A stretch of DNA of 64,000 bases from RCIO01 sp035555795 (GCA_035555795.1 DATMGE010000050.1:1-64000), one strand, 5' to 3'; shown: positions 16,399 to 27,471, counted from the stretch's first letter. Notes: a model not told the origin generated them from the letters alone. Made by a program: numbers and translations.

Positions 16399-17589
16399 AT
16401 GGCGACTGTGGAGTCAGCGCGCCGGCACCCGGCCGAGCGCAGTTCGTTTATCTATGATCCGCGCGTCCGGGGCATCATCGTTCAGGTGCTCGTCTTCCTT
16501 GCCCTTGCGCTGCTGGTCTGGTGGATTGTCGGCAACACCATCGACAATCTGCGCCGCGCCAACATTTCTTCCGGCTTCGGCTTCCTTCAGGGCCGCAGCG
16601 GCTTCGACATTGCGCAGACGCCGATCGCATACAGCTCCAATTCGACCTATATACGCGCGCTGACGATCGGCCTTCTCAACACTCTGATCGTGGCGCTAGC
16701 GGGGATCGTCACCGCCACCATCATCGGCGGTCTGGTCGGTATCGGGCGCCTGTCGCGCAACTGGCTGATCCGCAAGCTGTGCATGGTCTATGTCGAGCTT
16801 TTCCGTAACATCCCGCCGCTGCTAGTCATCTTCTTCTGGTACTTCGGCGTGCTGGCGGTGCTGCCGTTGCCGCGCGATTCGGTCGACCTGCCGCTGGGCT
16901 CCTATGTGAACTCGCGCGGCCTCTACATTCCGCGCATCATCTTCGAGCCTGGCGCATGGCTGATCCTGGCCGGGCTTGTCGTCGGCCTCGTCCTGGCCTT
17001 CCTGACGGCGCGCTGGGCGCGGCAGCGCCAGATGGCCACCGGCCAGCCGTTTCCCGTCCTGCTCACCGGGCTGGCGCTGGTGATCGGCCTGCCGCTTCTG
17101 GGGGCGCTGGCAGGCGGATGGCCATTGTCGATCGAACTGCCGGAACTCGGCGCCTTCAACCTGGCCGGCGGTTTTCAGGTCAAGCCGGAATTCCTGTCGC
17201 TCTACCTGGCGCTGTCCTTCTACACGGCCTCCTTCATCGCCGAGATCGTGCGCGCCGGCATTCTGGGCATTCCACGCGGGCAGTCGGAAGCGGCTTTCGC
17301 GCTTGGCCTGCGGCCGGGGCCGACGCAGCGCCTCGTTATCCTTCCGCAGGCGGCGCGCATCATCATCCCGCCGCTCACCAGCCAGTATCTCAACCTGACC
17401 AAGAATTCGTCGCTGGCGATCGCCATCGGCTATCCGGATCTGGTTGCGGTAGGCCAGACGGCGATGAACCAGACGGGTCAGGCTATCGAAGTCGTCGTGA
17501 TCTGGATGGTCGTCTATCTCTCGATCAGCCTGGCGACATCGGCCTTCATGAACTGGTTCAATGCGCGTGTCGCGCTTGTGGAGCGCTGA
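16399..17589 (+). CDS. aapQ: General L-amino acid ABC transporter permease AapQ
   Basis: A 396-aa inner-membrane permease. It has the long AapQ insertion between the first helices, NTLIVALAGIVTATIIGG, and the HisM-type segment VYVELFRNIPPLLVIFFWYF. Near the C-terminus is the EAA loop (EAAFALGLRPGPTQRLVILPQA) that docks on the ATPase. Length agrees with rhizobial AapQ. It lies 60 bp after aapJ and three bases before aapM, so the four genes form one operon for uptake of L-amino acids. Confidence 0.96.
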   Translation: MATVESARRHPAERSSFIYDPRVRGIIVQVLVFLALALLVWWIVGNTIDNLRRANISSGFGFLQGRSGFDIAQTPIAYSSNSTYIRALTIGLLNTLIVALAGIVTATIIGGLVGIGRLSRNWLIRKLCMVYVELFRNIPPLLVIFFWYFGVLAVLPLPRDSVDLPLGSYVNSRGLYIPRIIFEPGAWLILAGLVVGLVLAFLTARWARQRQMATGQPFPVLLTGLALVIGLPLLGALAGGWPLSIELPELGAFNLAGGFQVKPEFLSLYLALSFYTASFIAEIVRAGILGIPRGQSEAAFALGLRPGPTQRLVILPQAARIIIPPLTSQYLNLTKNSSLAIAIGYPDLVAVGQTAMNQTGQAIEVVVIWMVVYLSISLATSAFMNWFNARVALVER

Positions 17590-17592
17590 GCC

Positions 17593-18750
17593 ATGCAGGG
17601 ACATGACCAAGCCTTTGTCCGCACGCAACTGGAACTGCCGCAGCCGGCGCCGCGCAGCACGAGCGGCATCGGCCACTGGCTGAGAACGAACCTGTTCGCG
17701 ACACCGCTGGACAGCGTGCTGACGCTGCTCGGCCTGCTGCTGATCGGATACATACTGCCTCCGTTCATCGGATGGGCCTTCATCGATGCCGTATGGAGCG
17801 GGCCTGACCGCTCGGTCTGCGCGACCGTGGTGCAGGGCGGCAGCCAGCCCGAAGGGTGGTCCGGCGCCTGCTGGGCTTTCGTGAACGCCAAGTTCGAGCA
17901 GTTCATGTATGGGCGCTATTCATTCACGCAGCGCTGGCGGGTCAATATCGTCGCGATCCTGTTCGTGCTGCTGTTCGTTCCGCTGATCATTCCGCGCGTG
18001 CCCTATAAGGGGCTCAACGCGATCCTGTTCTTCTTCGTCCTGCCGGTCTTCGCCTATTTCATGCTGGTGGGCGGCTGGTTCGGCCTTCAATATGTGCCGA
18101 CGCAGCTGTGGGGCGGCCTGCTGGTGACGATGGTCATCTCCTTCGTCGGCATTGCCGTGTCCCTGCCGCTCGGCATTCTGCTGGCCCTGGGCAGGCGGTC
18201 TGAACTGCCGGTCGTCAAGATGCTGAGCGTGATCTTCATCGAGATGGTGCGCGGCGTTCCGCTGGTCACGGTGCTCTTCATGGCAAGCGTGATGCTGCCG
18301 CTCTTCCTGCCGGCCGGCATGACGTTCGACCGGCTGCTGCGCGCGCTTGTGGGCGTCTCGCTCTTCGCCTCCGCCTACATGGCCGAGGTCGTGCGCGGCG
18401 GCCTGCAGGCGATCCCGAAGGGGCAGTATGAAGGGGCGGATTCGCTCGGGCTCGGCTACTGGCAGAAAATGGTGCTGATCGTGCTGCCGCAGGCACTGAA
18501 GCTGGTCATTCCGGGCATCGTCAACACCTTCATCGGCCTCTTCAAGGATACGAGCCTGGTTTACATCATCGGCATGTTCGACCTGCTTGGCATCGTCCGG
18601 CAGAATTTCTCCGACACGAACTGGTCGTCGCCGCAGACGCCGGCCTCCGGCCTGCTCTTCGCCGGTTTCGTTTTCTGGATATTCTGCTTCGGTATGTCGC
18701 GTTATTCCATATGGATGGAACGACGCCTCGACACGGGATACCGGCGCTAG
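17593..18750 (+). CDS. aapM: General L-amino acid ABC transporter permease AapM
   Basis: A 385-aa inner-membrane permease, partner of AapQ. A long N-terminal region precedes the conserved permease core: GGLLVTMVISFVGIAVSLPLGI, IEMVRGVPLVTVLFM, and the EAA loop YEGADSLGLGYWQKMVLIVL, then VNTFIGLFKDTSLVYIIG. The cysteine-containing periplasmic loop (CATVVQGG ... GACWAF) is typical of AapM. It starts three bases after the aapQ stop, and aapP follows 37 bp later. Confidence 0.96.
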   Translation: MQGHDQAFVRTQLELPQPAPRSTSGIGHWLRTNLFATPLDSVLTLLGLLLIGYILPPFIGWAFIDAVWSGPDRSVCATVVQGGSQPEGWSGACWAFVNAKFEQFMYGRYSFTQRWRVNIVAILFVLLFVPLIIPRVPYKGLNAILFFFVLPVFAYFMLVGGWFGLQYVPTQLWGGLLVTMVISFVGIAVSLPLGILLALGRRSELPVVKMLSVIFIEMVRGVPLVTVLFMASVMLPLFLPAGMTFDRLLRALVGVSLFASAYMAEVVRGGLQAIPKGQYEGADSLGLGYWQKMVLIVLPQALKLVIPGIVNTFIGLFKDTSLVYIIGMFDLLGIVRQNFSDTNWSSPQTPASGLLFAGFVFWIFCFGMSRYSIWMERRLDTGYRR

Positions 18751-18787
18751 TCATCGGAGCAGCCACAGAGACAAAGGGGAACAGTCC

Positions 18788-19591
18788 ATGGCAATCGAAA
18801 ACGCAGTCAGCGCGCAGGAGATAGACGCCGACCGCTCCAAGATGAAGGTCTCCGCGACGGAAGTGGCGATCGAGATCGTCGGCATGCACAAATGGTACGG
18901 CGAGTTCCATGTGCTGAAGGATATCAACCTGAAGGTGATGCGCGGCGAGCGCATCGTGGTCTGCGGCCCTTCGGGCTCCGGCAAGTCGACCATGATCCGC
19001 TGCATCAACAGATTGGAGGAGCACCAGAAGGGCAAGATCGTCGTCGACGGGATCGAGCTCACCAACGACATCAAGAAGATCGACGAGGTGCGCCGCGAGG
19101 TCGGCATGGTGTTCCAGCATTTCAACCTGTTTCCGCACCTCACGATCCTCGAAAACTGCACGCTGGCGCCGATCTGGGTGCGCAAGATCCCGCGCAAGCA
19201 GGCCGAGGCAACCGCCATGCACTTCCTCGAACGCGTGAAGATCCCCGAACAGGCCAACAAATATCCCGGCCAGCTTTCCGGCGGCCAGCAGCAGCGCGTC
19301 GCCATCGCGCGTTCGCTCTGCATGAACCCGCGCATCATGCTGTTCGACGAGCCGACCTCCGCGCTCGACCCCGAAATGATCAAGGAAGTGCTGGAGACCA
19401 TGGTCGGCCTGGCGGAAGAGGGGATGACGATGATCTGCGTGACCCACGAAATGGGCTTTGCCCGGCAGGTCGCCAACCGCGTCATCTTCATGGATCAGGG
19501 GCAGATCGTGGAGCAGAACACGCCGGCCGAGTTCTTCGACAATCCCCAGCACGAGCGCACGAAGCTGTTCCTCAGCCAGATATTGCATTGA
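18788..19591 (+). CDS. aapP: General L-amino acid ABC transporter ATP-binding protein AapP
   Basis: A 267-aa ABC ATPase that powers AapJQM. Walker A is CGPSGSGKST, the Q-loop is VFQHFNLFPHLT, the signature is LSGGQQQR, Walker B is IMLFDEPTSALD and the switch is VTHEMG, all intact. The ATG at 18788 follows AAGGGGA and gives the normal length; upstream in-frame starts would overlap aapM. It is the last gene of the operon. Its 3' end is followed within five bases by an inverted repeat (19596-19685) that may terminate transcription. Confidence 0.97.
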   Translation: MAIENAVSAQEIDADRSKMKVSATEVAIEIVGMHKWYGEFHVLKDINLKVMRGERIVVCGPSGSGKSTMIRCINRLEEHQKGKIVVDGIELTNDIKKIDEVRREVGMVFQHFNLFPHLTILENCTLAPIWVRKIPRKQAEATAMHFLERVKIPEQANKYPGQLSGGQQQRVAIARSLCMNPRIMLFDEPTSALDPEMIKEVLETMVGLAEEGMTMICVTHEMGFARQVANRVIFMDQGQIVEQNTPAEFFDNPQHERTKLFLSQILH

Positions 19592-19595
19592 GGGA

Positions 19596-19685
19596 AGCGA
19601 ATAGGGAGTAGCAAATAGCGAATGGGGGGATTGCGCGCCCCGCGAACTGCGCACCCTCGTCGCTATTCGCTATTCGCTATTCGCT
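19596..19685. repeat. GCGAATA tandem repeat arranged as a large inverted repeat
   Basis: The left arm (19596-19625) has imperfect AGCGAATA units and the right arm (19661-19685) has perfect CGCTATT units, complementary to the left with a few mismatches, separated by about 35 bases. It lies between two convergent genes and could act as a bidirectional terminator. The right arm runs into the reading frame of the FAD monooxygenase and supplies its last codons (ERIANSE) and the stop. Similar GAATAGC arrays occur between genes in Mesorhizobium-type genomes, to my knowledge. Confidence 0.75.
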
Positions 19686-20877
19686 CCGCATCGTAGCCGT
19701 AGAGCCAGTCGAGATCGGCCGCGAGCTTGTCGTCGCCCTTCATCCTGAACACGACGTCGCGCGCCAGCGCCACGGGGCCGCGCGCATGCCAGGCGAGCCG
19801 GTTCAGTTCGCCGCGGGCCGCCACCCTGCGGATGCGGGGGCGTCGCAGCCTGTCATAGGCCGCCAGCGCGGTGGCAAGGTCTTCATGGCGGTCCAGCAGG
19901 GCGGCTAGCGTGACGGCATCCTCGATGGCCATGGCCGCGCCCTGTGCCGCGAAGGGCAGGATGGCATGCGCGGCGTCGCCGATCAGGACGAAACCGCCCG
20001 GATGCGTCCATCCGCAGTTCGGATTGGTGATGTGGAGCGGCCAGGGCGTCCATGTGCAGTCCCGGGCCAGATTGCGGATCTCGGCGGAGGCTCCGGCAAG
20101 GACCTCCGACATGCGCTCGGCCGAGGCGTTCCGCGACCAGACCTCCGGCATCGGCCGTCCGCGTGCGATGGCGACGAGGTTCATGTCTCCGCCGGCCAGC
20201 GGATAGACGATGAGATGGAATCGCGGATGGGCGAAGGCGGTGACCCGGTCGGCCGGCGCGATATGCGCGAGTGCTGCGCAGGCAGCACTGTCGTGCGCCA
20301 GCAAAGTGCGCCACGCCGTGTGGCCGGAAAACCGGCTGGCGCCCTCCACTCCGAGGTTCCGCAGGGTCGACCAGACGCCATCCGAGCCGATCAGCAGCGG
20401 TGCATGGCTCTGCTCATCCACCCCGCCGCGATCGATCGTGACGGCTATTCCATTAATCTCTGGGGCAAAATCGGTAACGGTCGCGCCGGTCTCGATCGGG
20501 ATCGACAGGGCGGCGGCGGTTTCCAGCAGCGCGTCCTGCAAGGCGGCCCGCGCGGCGACCAGATAGGGAGCGCCCCAGCGCTTTCGGGCGGCAAGGCCGA
20601 GCGGGATCGTGGCGAGGGCACGCAGGCTGCGCGCATCGCGCATCGCGATGCATTGCGGCTCGGCGCTTCGCCCTTCCAGTCGCGGCAGGACGCCGAGGCG
20701 GTCGAGAAGGCGCGTCGCGTTCGGCGAGAGCTGGATGCCCGCGCCGATCGGCTGGAATTCCTCCGCGCGTTCGAGGATGCGGACGGCGCGGCCTTTTCTT
20801 GCCAGCGCGATTGCCGCGGCGAGCCCGGCAATGCCCGCGCCGGCGATGACGATCGGCTCAGCGCGCGTTCCTGCCAT
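19663..20877 (-). CDS. FAD-dependent aromatic-ring monooxygenase (salicylate hydroxylase-like)
   Basis: A 404-aa class A flavoprotein monooxygenase. The FAD dinucleotide fold is VIAGAGIAGLAAAIALARKG. It is followed by the family motif FQPIGAGIQLSPNATRLLDR, the DG motif (LIGSDGVWSTLR) and the GD motif (VLIGDAAHAILPFAAQG). Members use NAD(P)H and oxygen to hydroxylate aromatic acids such as salicylate or 3-hydroxybenzoate. No pathway neighbours are present, so the substrate is open. The last seven residues are encoded by the GCGAATA repeat, so the natural C-terminus may have been altered. The next gene on the same strand, 12 bp upstream, is a zf-CHCC protein. Confidence 0.88.
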   Translation of the reverse strand: MAGTRAEPIVIAGAGIAGLAAAIALARKGRAVRILERAEEFQPIGAGIQLSPNATRLLDRLGVLPRLEGRSAEPQCIAMRDARSLRALATIPLGLAARKRWGAPYLVAARAALQDALLETAAALSIPIETGATVTDFAPEINGIAVTIDRGGVDEQSHAPLLIGSDGVWSTLRNLGVEGASRFSGHTAWRTLLAHDSAACAALAHIAPADRVTAFAHPRFHLIVYPLAGGDMNLVAIARGRPMPEVWSRNASAERMSEVLAGASAEIRNLARDCTWTPWPLHITNPNCGWTHPGGFVLIGDAAHAILPFAAQGAAMAIEDAVTLAALLDRHEDLATALAAYDRLRRPRIRRVAARGELNRLAWHARGPVALARDVVFRMKGDDKLAADLDWLYGYDAERIANSE

Positions 20878-20889
20878 CGCCCTGCCGCG

Positions 20890-21135
20890 TCAGGCCGCGT
20901 GGGCGATGAATGCCGCGCCTTCGGGAAGGGTGTCCATCCCCTTCAGCGACGGATCGTAGACATAGAGCGTGGAGCAGTAGGGGCAGACCTTTTCATTGTC
21001 GTCGCCCATGTCGAGATAGACATGCGGATGGTCGAACGGGGGCAGGGCGCCCACGCATTTGAATTCCTTCACGCCAATGGCGATCCGATGGTGCCCGGCA
21101 TCGTTCTGGAAGTGCGGAATGGAATGACCAGCCAT
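20890..21135 (-). CDS. Zinc-finger CHCC protein (NDUFS6-like)
   Basis: An 81-aa protein of the zf-CHCC family, related to the NDUFS6 accessory subunit of mitochondrial complex I. Likely zinc ligands lie in KEFKCVGA, the DHPHVYLD histidine, and VCPYCSTLYVYD. Length is normal and the protein is cytosolic. It is directly upstream of the FAD monooxygenase on the same strand with a 12-bp gap, which suggests co-transcription. A second mitochondrial-type complex I accessory gene (NDUFS4-like) lies 8 kb away. Confidence 0.9.
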   Translation of the reverse strand: MAGHSIPHFQNDAGHHRIAIGVKEFKCVGALPPFDHPHVYLDMGDDNEKVCPYCSTLYVYDPSLKGMDTLPEGAAFIAHAA

Positions 21136-21299
21136 CTCAAATCCCCGGATCTGTCAAATGTGCGGCCGGCTTCACCGGCATGCCGGCGGGTTTGTAGCAT
21201 AAGAATCGGCAATGCAAGTGACGTGATATGAAACTGTCGCAAAAGACTGGCAGGACACGCCGAGCCGGTGCAGGATGCCGGCATGCACAGGGGAAGAAG

Positions 21300-23507
21300 A
21301 TGAACGAGTTGAAGCCGGTACTGACGGAGTTCACCGGAGATGCGAAGCCGGTGGAGGGCGCCGAGGCCAATCCCGATCGCTTCGTCAACCGCGAATTCTC
21401 GTGGCTCCAGTTCAATCGCCGCGTGCTGGAGGAATCGCAGAACCCCCACCACCCACTGCTGGAGCGTCTTCGCTTCCTCGCCATTTCGGCCACCAATCTC
21501 GACGAATTCTTCATGGTCCGCGTTGCCGGTCTCGCCGGCCAGGTCCGCCAGGGCATCACCGCGCGCAGCGCCGACGGGCGCACCCCGCAGCAGCAGCTCG
21601 ACCAGATCCTCATCGAGGTTGGCAACCTTCAGGCCGAGCAGCAGGAAAACCTGCTGACGCTGCTGGCGCTTCTGAAGGAGGAGCGCATCGAGCTCGTGCG
21701 GCCGGATGCCCTGCTCAAGGATGACAAGATCTGGCTGGAACAGCATTTCCAGGAAGCCATCTTCCCGGTACTGACGCCGCTTTCCATCGATCCGGCGCAC
21801 CCGTTCCCGTTCATCCCCAATCTCGGCTTCTCCATTGCATTGCAGCTGCGGCACAATCGTAACAAGGAGGAGATGTCGGCGCTGCTCAGACTGCCGGTCG
21901 CCCTCCAGCGCTTCATCGAGCTGCGCGAGCGCAAGGGGGTCATCCGGCTGATTACGCTGGAAGATGTGGTCGCCATGTTCATCGGCCAGCTTTTCCCCGG
22001 CTATGAGGTGAAGGGCTCCGGCACGTTCCGCATCATCCGCGACAGCGATATCGAGGTGGAGGAAGAGGCGGAAGACCTGGTGCGCCTGTTCGAATCGGCG
22101 CTCAAGCGCCGCCGCCGCGGCCAGGTGATCCGCATCGAATTCGATTCCGAGATGCCGGAATTGCTGCGCGACTTCGTCGCCGGCGAGCTTGGAGTGGCGG
22201 CCGCGCGCATCAGCGTGCTGACCGGCCCGCTCGCGGTGAGCCAGATTTCCGAGATCGTCGGCCTGCCGCGTCCCGACCTCAAGTTCGAGCCCTACAATCC
22301 GCGTTTCCCGGAGCGCATCCGCGAAAATGGCGGTGACTGCTTCGCTGCGATCCGCGAGAAGGACATCGTCGTCCATCACCCCTATGAGAGCTTCGACGTG
22401 GTCGTGCAGTTCCTGCGGCAGGCCGCGCAGGATCCCGAGGTCGTGGCAATCAAGCAGACCCTTTATCGCACCTCGAACGACAGCCCGATCGTGCGCGCGC
22501 TGATCGACGCGGCGGAGGCCGGCAAGTCGGTCACTGCGCTGGTCGAGCTCAAGGCGCGCTTCGACGAGGAGGCCAATATCCGCTGGGCGCGCGACCTTGA
22601 GCGCGCCGGCGTGCAGGTGGTGTTCGGCTTCCTGGAGCTGAAGACCCATGCCAAGATGTCGCTGGTGGTGCGCCGCGAGGACGGCAAGCTGCGCAACTAC
22701 GTGCATCTGGGCACCGGCAACTATCACCCGATCACCGCGCGCATCTACACCGATCTGAGCTATTTCACCTCCCATCCGGCGGTGGCGCGCGATGTCGCGC
22801 AGGTGTTCAACTTCATCACCGGCTATGCCGAGCCGGCGGAGCAGATGCGGCTCGGTGTTTCCCCCTTCACGCTGCGCAAGCGCATCCTTTCGCATATTGC
22901 CGACGAGATCGAGCATGCCAGCGAGGGGCGGCCGGCGCAGATCTGGATGAAGATGAATTCGCTGGTCGACCCGGCGATCATCGATGCGCTCTACAAGGCC
23001 AGCGCCATGGGCGTCGAAATCGATCTGGTGGTGCGCGGCATATGCTGCCTGCGGCCGCAGGTGCCGGGCCTGTCGGAAAATATCCGCGTGAAGTCGATCG
23101 TCGGCCGGTTCCTCGAACACAGCCGGATCTTCTGCTTCGGCAACGGCCACGGCCTGCCTTCCGACGAGGCGATCGTCTATATCGGCTCGGCCGATATCAT
23201 GCCGCGCAACCTCGATCGGCGCGTCGAGCTGATCGTGCCGATCACCAACGCGACTGTGCATGAACAGATCCTCGGCCAGATCATGCTGGGCAATATCATG
23301 GACAACCAGCAAAGTTTCGAAGTATTGCCGGACGGGACCTCGCGGCGAATGGCGCCCGAGGAAGGCGAAGAGCCGTTCAACGCTCAGGAATATTTCATGA
23401 CCAATCCCAGCCTGTCCGGACGTGGTGACGCCCTGAAGAACAATGCGCCCAAGCGCATCACGCAGCATCGCCGCCGCAAGAAAGCCAGCGCCGCGCCTGC
23501 TGCATGA
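21300..23507 (+). CDS. ppk: Polyphosphate kinase 1
   Basis: A 735-aa PPK1 that reversibly makes polyphosphate from ATP. N-terminal FVNREFSWLQFNRRVLEE, the LTPLSIDPAHPFPF motif, the autophosphorylated histidine segment LELKTHAKMSLVVRRE, LGTGNYHPITARIYTDLSYF, and the second conserved histidine in FLEHSRIFCFG are all present. The ATG at 21300 follows AGGGGA and gives the family length; a start 72 bases upstream exists but adds a basic, non-conserved tail. Its last four bases overlap the ppx start (ATGA), coupling synthesis and degradation genes in one operon. Confidence 0.96.
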   Translation: MNELKPVLTEFTGDAKPVEGAEANPDRFVNREFSWLQFNRRVLEESQNPHHPLLERLRFLAISATNLDEFFMVRVAGLAGQVRQGITARSADGRTPQQQLDQILIEVGNLQAEQQENLLTLLALLKEERIELVRPDALLKDDKIWLEQHFQEAIFPVLTPLSIDPAHPFPFIPNLGFSIALQLRHNRNKEEMSALLRLPVALQRFIELRERKGVIRLITLEDVVAMFIGQLFPGYEVKGSGTFRIIRDSDIEVEEEAEDLVRLFESALKRRRRGQVIRIEFDSEMPELLRDFVAGELGVAAARISVLTGPLAVSQISEIVGLPRPDLKFEPYNPRFPERIRENGGDCFAAIREKDIVVHHPYESFDVVVQFLRQAAQDPEVVAIKQTLYRTSNDSPIVRALIDAAEAGKSVTALVELKARFDEEANIRWARDLERAGVQVVFGFLELKTHAKMSLVVRREDGKLRNYVHLGTGNYHPITARIYTDLSYFTSHPAVARDVAQVFNFITGYAEPAEQMRLGVSPFTLRKRILSHIADEIEHASEGRPAQIWMKMNSLVDPAIIDALYKASAMGVEIDLVVRGICCLRPQVPGLSENIRVKSIVGRFLEHSRIFCFGNGHGLPSDEAIVYIGSADIMPRNLDRRVELIVPITNATVHEQILGQIMLGNIMDNQQSFEVLPDGTSRRMAPEEGEEPFNAQEYFMTNPSLSGRGDALKNNAPKRITQHRRRKKASAAPAA

Positions 23508-25015
23508 TTGTCGCTTCGCAGGGAAGGCTGCAGGGAAGGCGGCCCATATCCATCATCGACATCGGGTCGAACTCCATCCGTCTTGTCGTTTATGAAGGTG
23601 TCGCCCGCTCTCCCACCGTGCTCTTCAACGAAAAGATGCTGGCGGGCCTGGGGCGCGGCATCGTCACCACCGGCCGCCTCGATCCTGACGCCGCGCGCCG
23701 CGCGATCAGCGAGTTCCGCCGTTTCCGCGCTTTGTCGGAGCAGGCGGGCGCCCGCGAACTGCACGTGATCGCCACGGCGGCCGCGCGCGAGGCCGCCAAT
23801 GGCGCCGAGTTTATCCGGCAGGCCGAAGAAATTCTGGGCACCGGCATCCGCGTGCTCTCTGGCCGCGAAGAGGCTTACTACTCCTCCCGCGGCATCATTT
23901 CCGGTTTCCATCCGGCCGACGGGATCGCCGGCGACCTCGGCGGCGGATCGCTCGAACTGGTGGATGTGCGCGGCAAGCAGGCCGGGGAGGGCATCACCCT
24001 GCCGCTCGGCGGCCTGCGCCTGCAGGACATGGCGAAGAATTCTACCGAAGTCGCCGCCAAGCTGGCGCGGAAGGAATTGCAGCGCGCGAAACTTCTGTCG
24101 CAGGGGCGGGGTCGCGTCTTCTATGCGGTCGGTGGCACCTGGCGAAACCTGGCGCGGCTCCACATGATGTCGGTAGGCTATCCGCTCAACGTCATGCACC
24201 ATTATGAACTGGGCATCGAGGCCTCTGCCGGCTTCCTCGCGCAGGTGGCGACGGGCGACCTCGACAAGATCAAGGGCATCGAGCGCATTTCCAAGAGCCG
24301 CCGGGCGCTGCTGCCCTATGGCGCGCTGGTGCTTCAGGAAATCATCCGGGCGATGAAGCCGTCCACCGTGCTCCTCTCCGCGCTCGGCGTGCGCGAGGGC
24401 TATCTCTACTCGCAGCTCAGCGAACAGCAGCAGGCGGAAGATCCGCTGATCTCGGCCGCCGAGGAACTGGCGGTACTGCGGGCGCGGTCCGTCACCCATG
24501 CGCATGAACTGGCGAAATGGACGGGCGAATCGCTCGCCGCATTCGGCGTCGCCGAAACGGATGTGGAGGCGCGCTACAGGCGCGCCGCCTGCCTGCTGGC
24601 GGATATTGGCTGGCGCGCCCATCCCGAATATCGCGGCACGCAGTCGCTCAACATCATCGCGCATGCTTCCTTCATCGGCGTGGACCATCCCGGCCGCGCC
24701 TTCATCGCGCTGACCAACATGTTCCGCCACGAAGGCGTGTTCGGCGAGCAGGTGGCGCCAGAAATGCGGGCGCTGGCCGGTGCCGACTATGTAGAGCGTG
24801 CCCGCCTGCTGGGTGCCATGATGCGCGTCGTCTACCTTCTGTCCGCCTCCATGCCCGGCGTCATTCCGGGCCTGCGCTGGCAGAAGCGCGGCGAAAAAGC
24901 ACTCACCTTGCTCGTTCCGCCCGAACATGCGGGACTGCTGGGAGAGCGGCTCGACGGGCGCGTGGCGCAGCTGGCAAGGCTGACCGGCTACGATCTGGCC
25001 ATCGCCGCCGGCTGA
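23504..25015 (+). CDS. ppx: Exopolyphosphatase Ppx/GppA
   Basis: A 503-aa actin/Hsp70-fold phosphatase that releases phosphate from polyphosphate ends or hydrolyses pppGpp. The two phosphate loops are SIIDIGSNSIRLVVYEG and GIAGDLGGGSLELVDV, with ATAAAREAANG and LSGREEAYYSSRGI between them. The C-terminal HD-like half contains HPEYRGTQ and ASFIGVDHPGRAFIAL. It begins on the ppk stop (ATGA), so the pair is co-expressed. Its 3' end overlaps the convergent C15 peptidase gene by 28 bp. Confidence 0.95.
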   Translation: MIVASQGRLQGRRPISIIDIGSNSIRLVVYEGVARSPTVLFNEKMLAGLGRGIVTTGRLDPDAARRAISEFRRFRALSEQAGARELHVIATAAAREAANGAEFIRQAEEILGTGIRVLSGREEAYYSSRGIISGFHPADGIAGDLGGGSLELVDVRGKQAGEGITLPLGGLRLQDMAKNSTEVAAKLARKELQRAKLLSQGRGRVFYAVGGTWRNLARLHMMSVGYPLNVMHHYELGIEASAGFLAQVATGDLDKIKGIERISKSRRALLPYGALVLQEIIRAMKPSTVLLSALGVREGYLYSQLSEQQQAEDPLISAAEELAVLRARSVTHAHELAKWTGESLAAFGVAETDVEARYRRAACLLADIGWRAHPEYRGTQSLNIIAHASFIGVDHPGRAFIALTNMFRHEGVFGEQVAPEMRALAGADYVERARLLGAMMRVVYLLSASMPGVIPGLRWQKRGEKALTLLVPPEHAGLLGERLDGRVAQLARLTGYDLAIAAG

Positions 25016-25650
25016 TCCTCGCGCCTGCTATTCACCCACATTTGCGCGCAGGTTTCGATGATGACCCGCGCACCGCGCTCGAGCTGCTGCAGGGTGAGCG
25101 CATTGGTCGGCGCGTCACCCTCTGCGGCGAGCGGCGGCACGTGGATGAAACCCGTCATGTCCGGCGCGAAATGCGGGAAATGGGTGCTCGCCGAAAGGTA
25201 GAACAGGTAGTTGCAGAGATAGCCGCCGGCATCGTCCGACCATGAAACCGGAAGACCCTCCGACATCAGGCGTTTTTCGATCATGTCGAGCGGCAGCGTC
25301 GACACGCATTGCTGCCCGCCTTCCCAGATGCAGAATGCCTCCGGTTGATAGCCTGCATTGTCGGGTGTGTTCTTGCGGATTTCATTGCGCGCCACCCGCT
25401 CCAGCCGGAACCCCTTCGCCTCCCGGGCGAGACCGAAATGGATGGAGATGTCGGGTGGAAACTCTTTGCCGATCTGCTCCAGCCGTGGACCGATGCCGGT
25501 ATATTCGACCGCAAGCACCTCCGCGCGCAATTCCCATGCGCCGATGGGCGGCTCGGCGCGCAGACGCCCCACCAGCGCCTCGGTCGGGTTGACCGGGGCG
25601 CCGGGAAACACGGAAAAGCCGGTGACGAGGATGCGGGGATGGGCGGTCAT
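24988..25650 (-). CDS. Peptidase C15, pyroglutamyl-peptidase I-like
   Basis: A 220-aa cysteine peptidase family member that would remove N-terminal pyroglutamate. The N-terminal RILVTGFSVFPGAPVNPTE is the C15 hallmark. The catalytic glutamate is in RVARNE, the cysteine in AGGYLCNYLFY and the histidine in MTGFIHVPP, so the triad looks complete. The start at 25650 has GAGGA upstream at good spacing; two other ATGs within 21 bases are less well placed. Its final 28 bp overlap the 3' end of ppx on the other strand, and it follows aspS after 34 bp on the same strand. Confidence 0.9.
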   Translation of the reverse strand: MTAHPRILVTGFSVFPGAPVNPTEALVGRLRAEPPIGAWELRAEVLAVEYTGIGPRLEQIGKEFPPDISIHFGLAREAKGFRLERVARNEIRKNTPDNAGYQPEAFCIWEGGQQCVSTLPLDMIEKRLMSEGLPVSWSDDAGGYLCNYLFYLSASTHFPHFAPDMTGFIHVPPLAAEGDAPTNALTLQQLERGARVIIETCAQMWVNSRREDQPAAMARS

Positions 25651-25683
25651 ATGCGCCATCCTCGCATGCAAGGCCGCCCGGCG

Positions 25684-27471
<1,788 letters not shown>

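Noticed and set aside
21069..23468. A 799-codon open frame antisense to ppk
   Set aside because: Antisense shadow of a secure gene, with His/Arg/Asp-rich composition.
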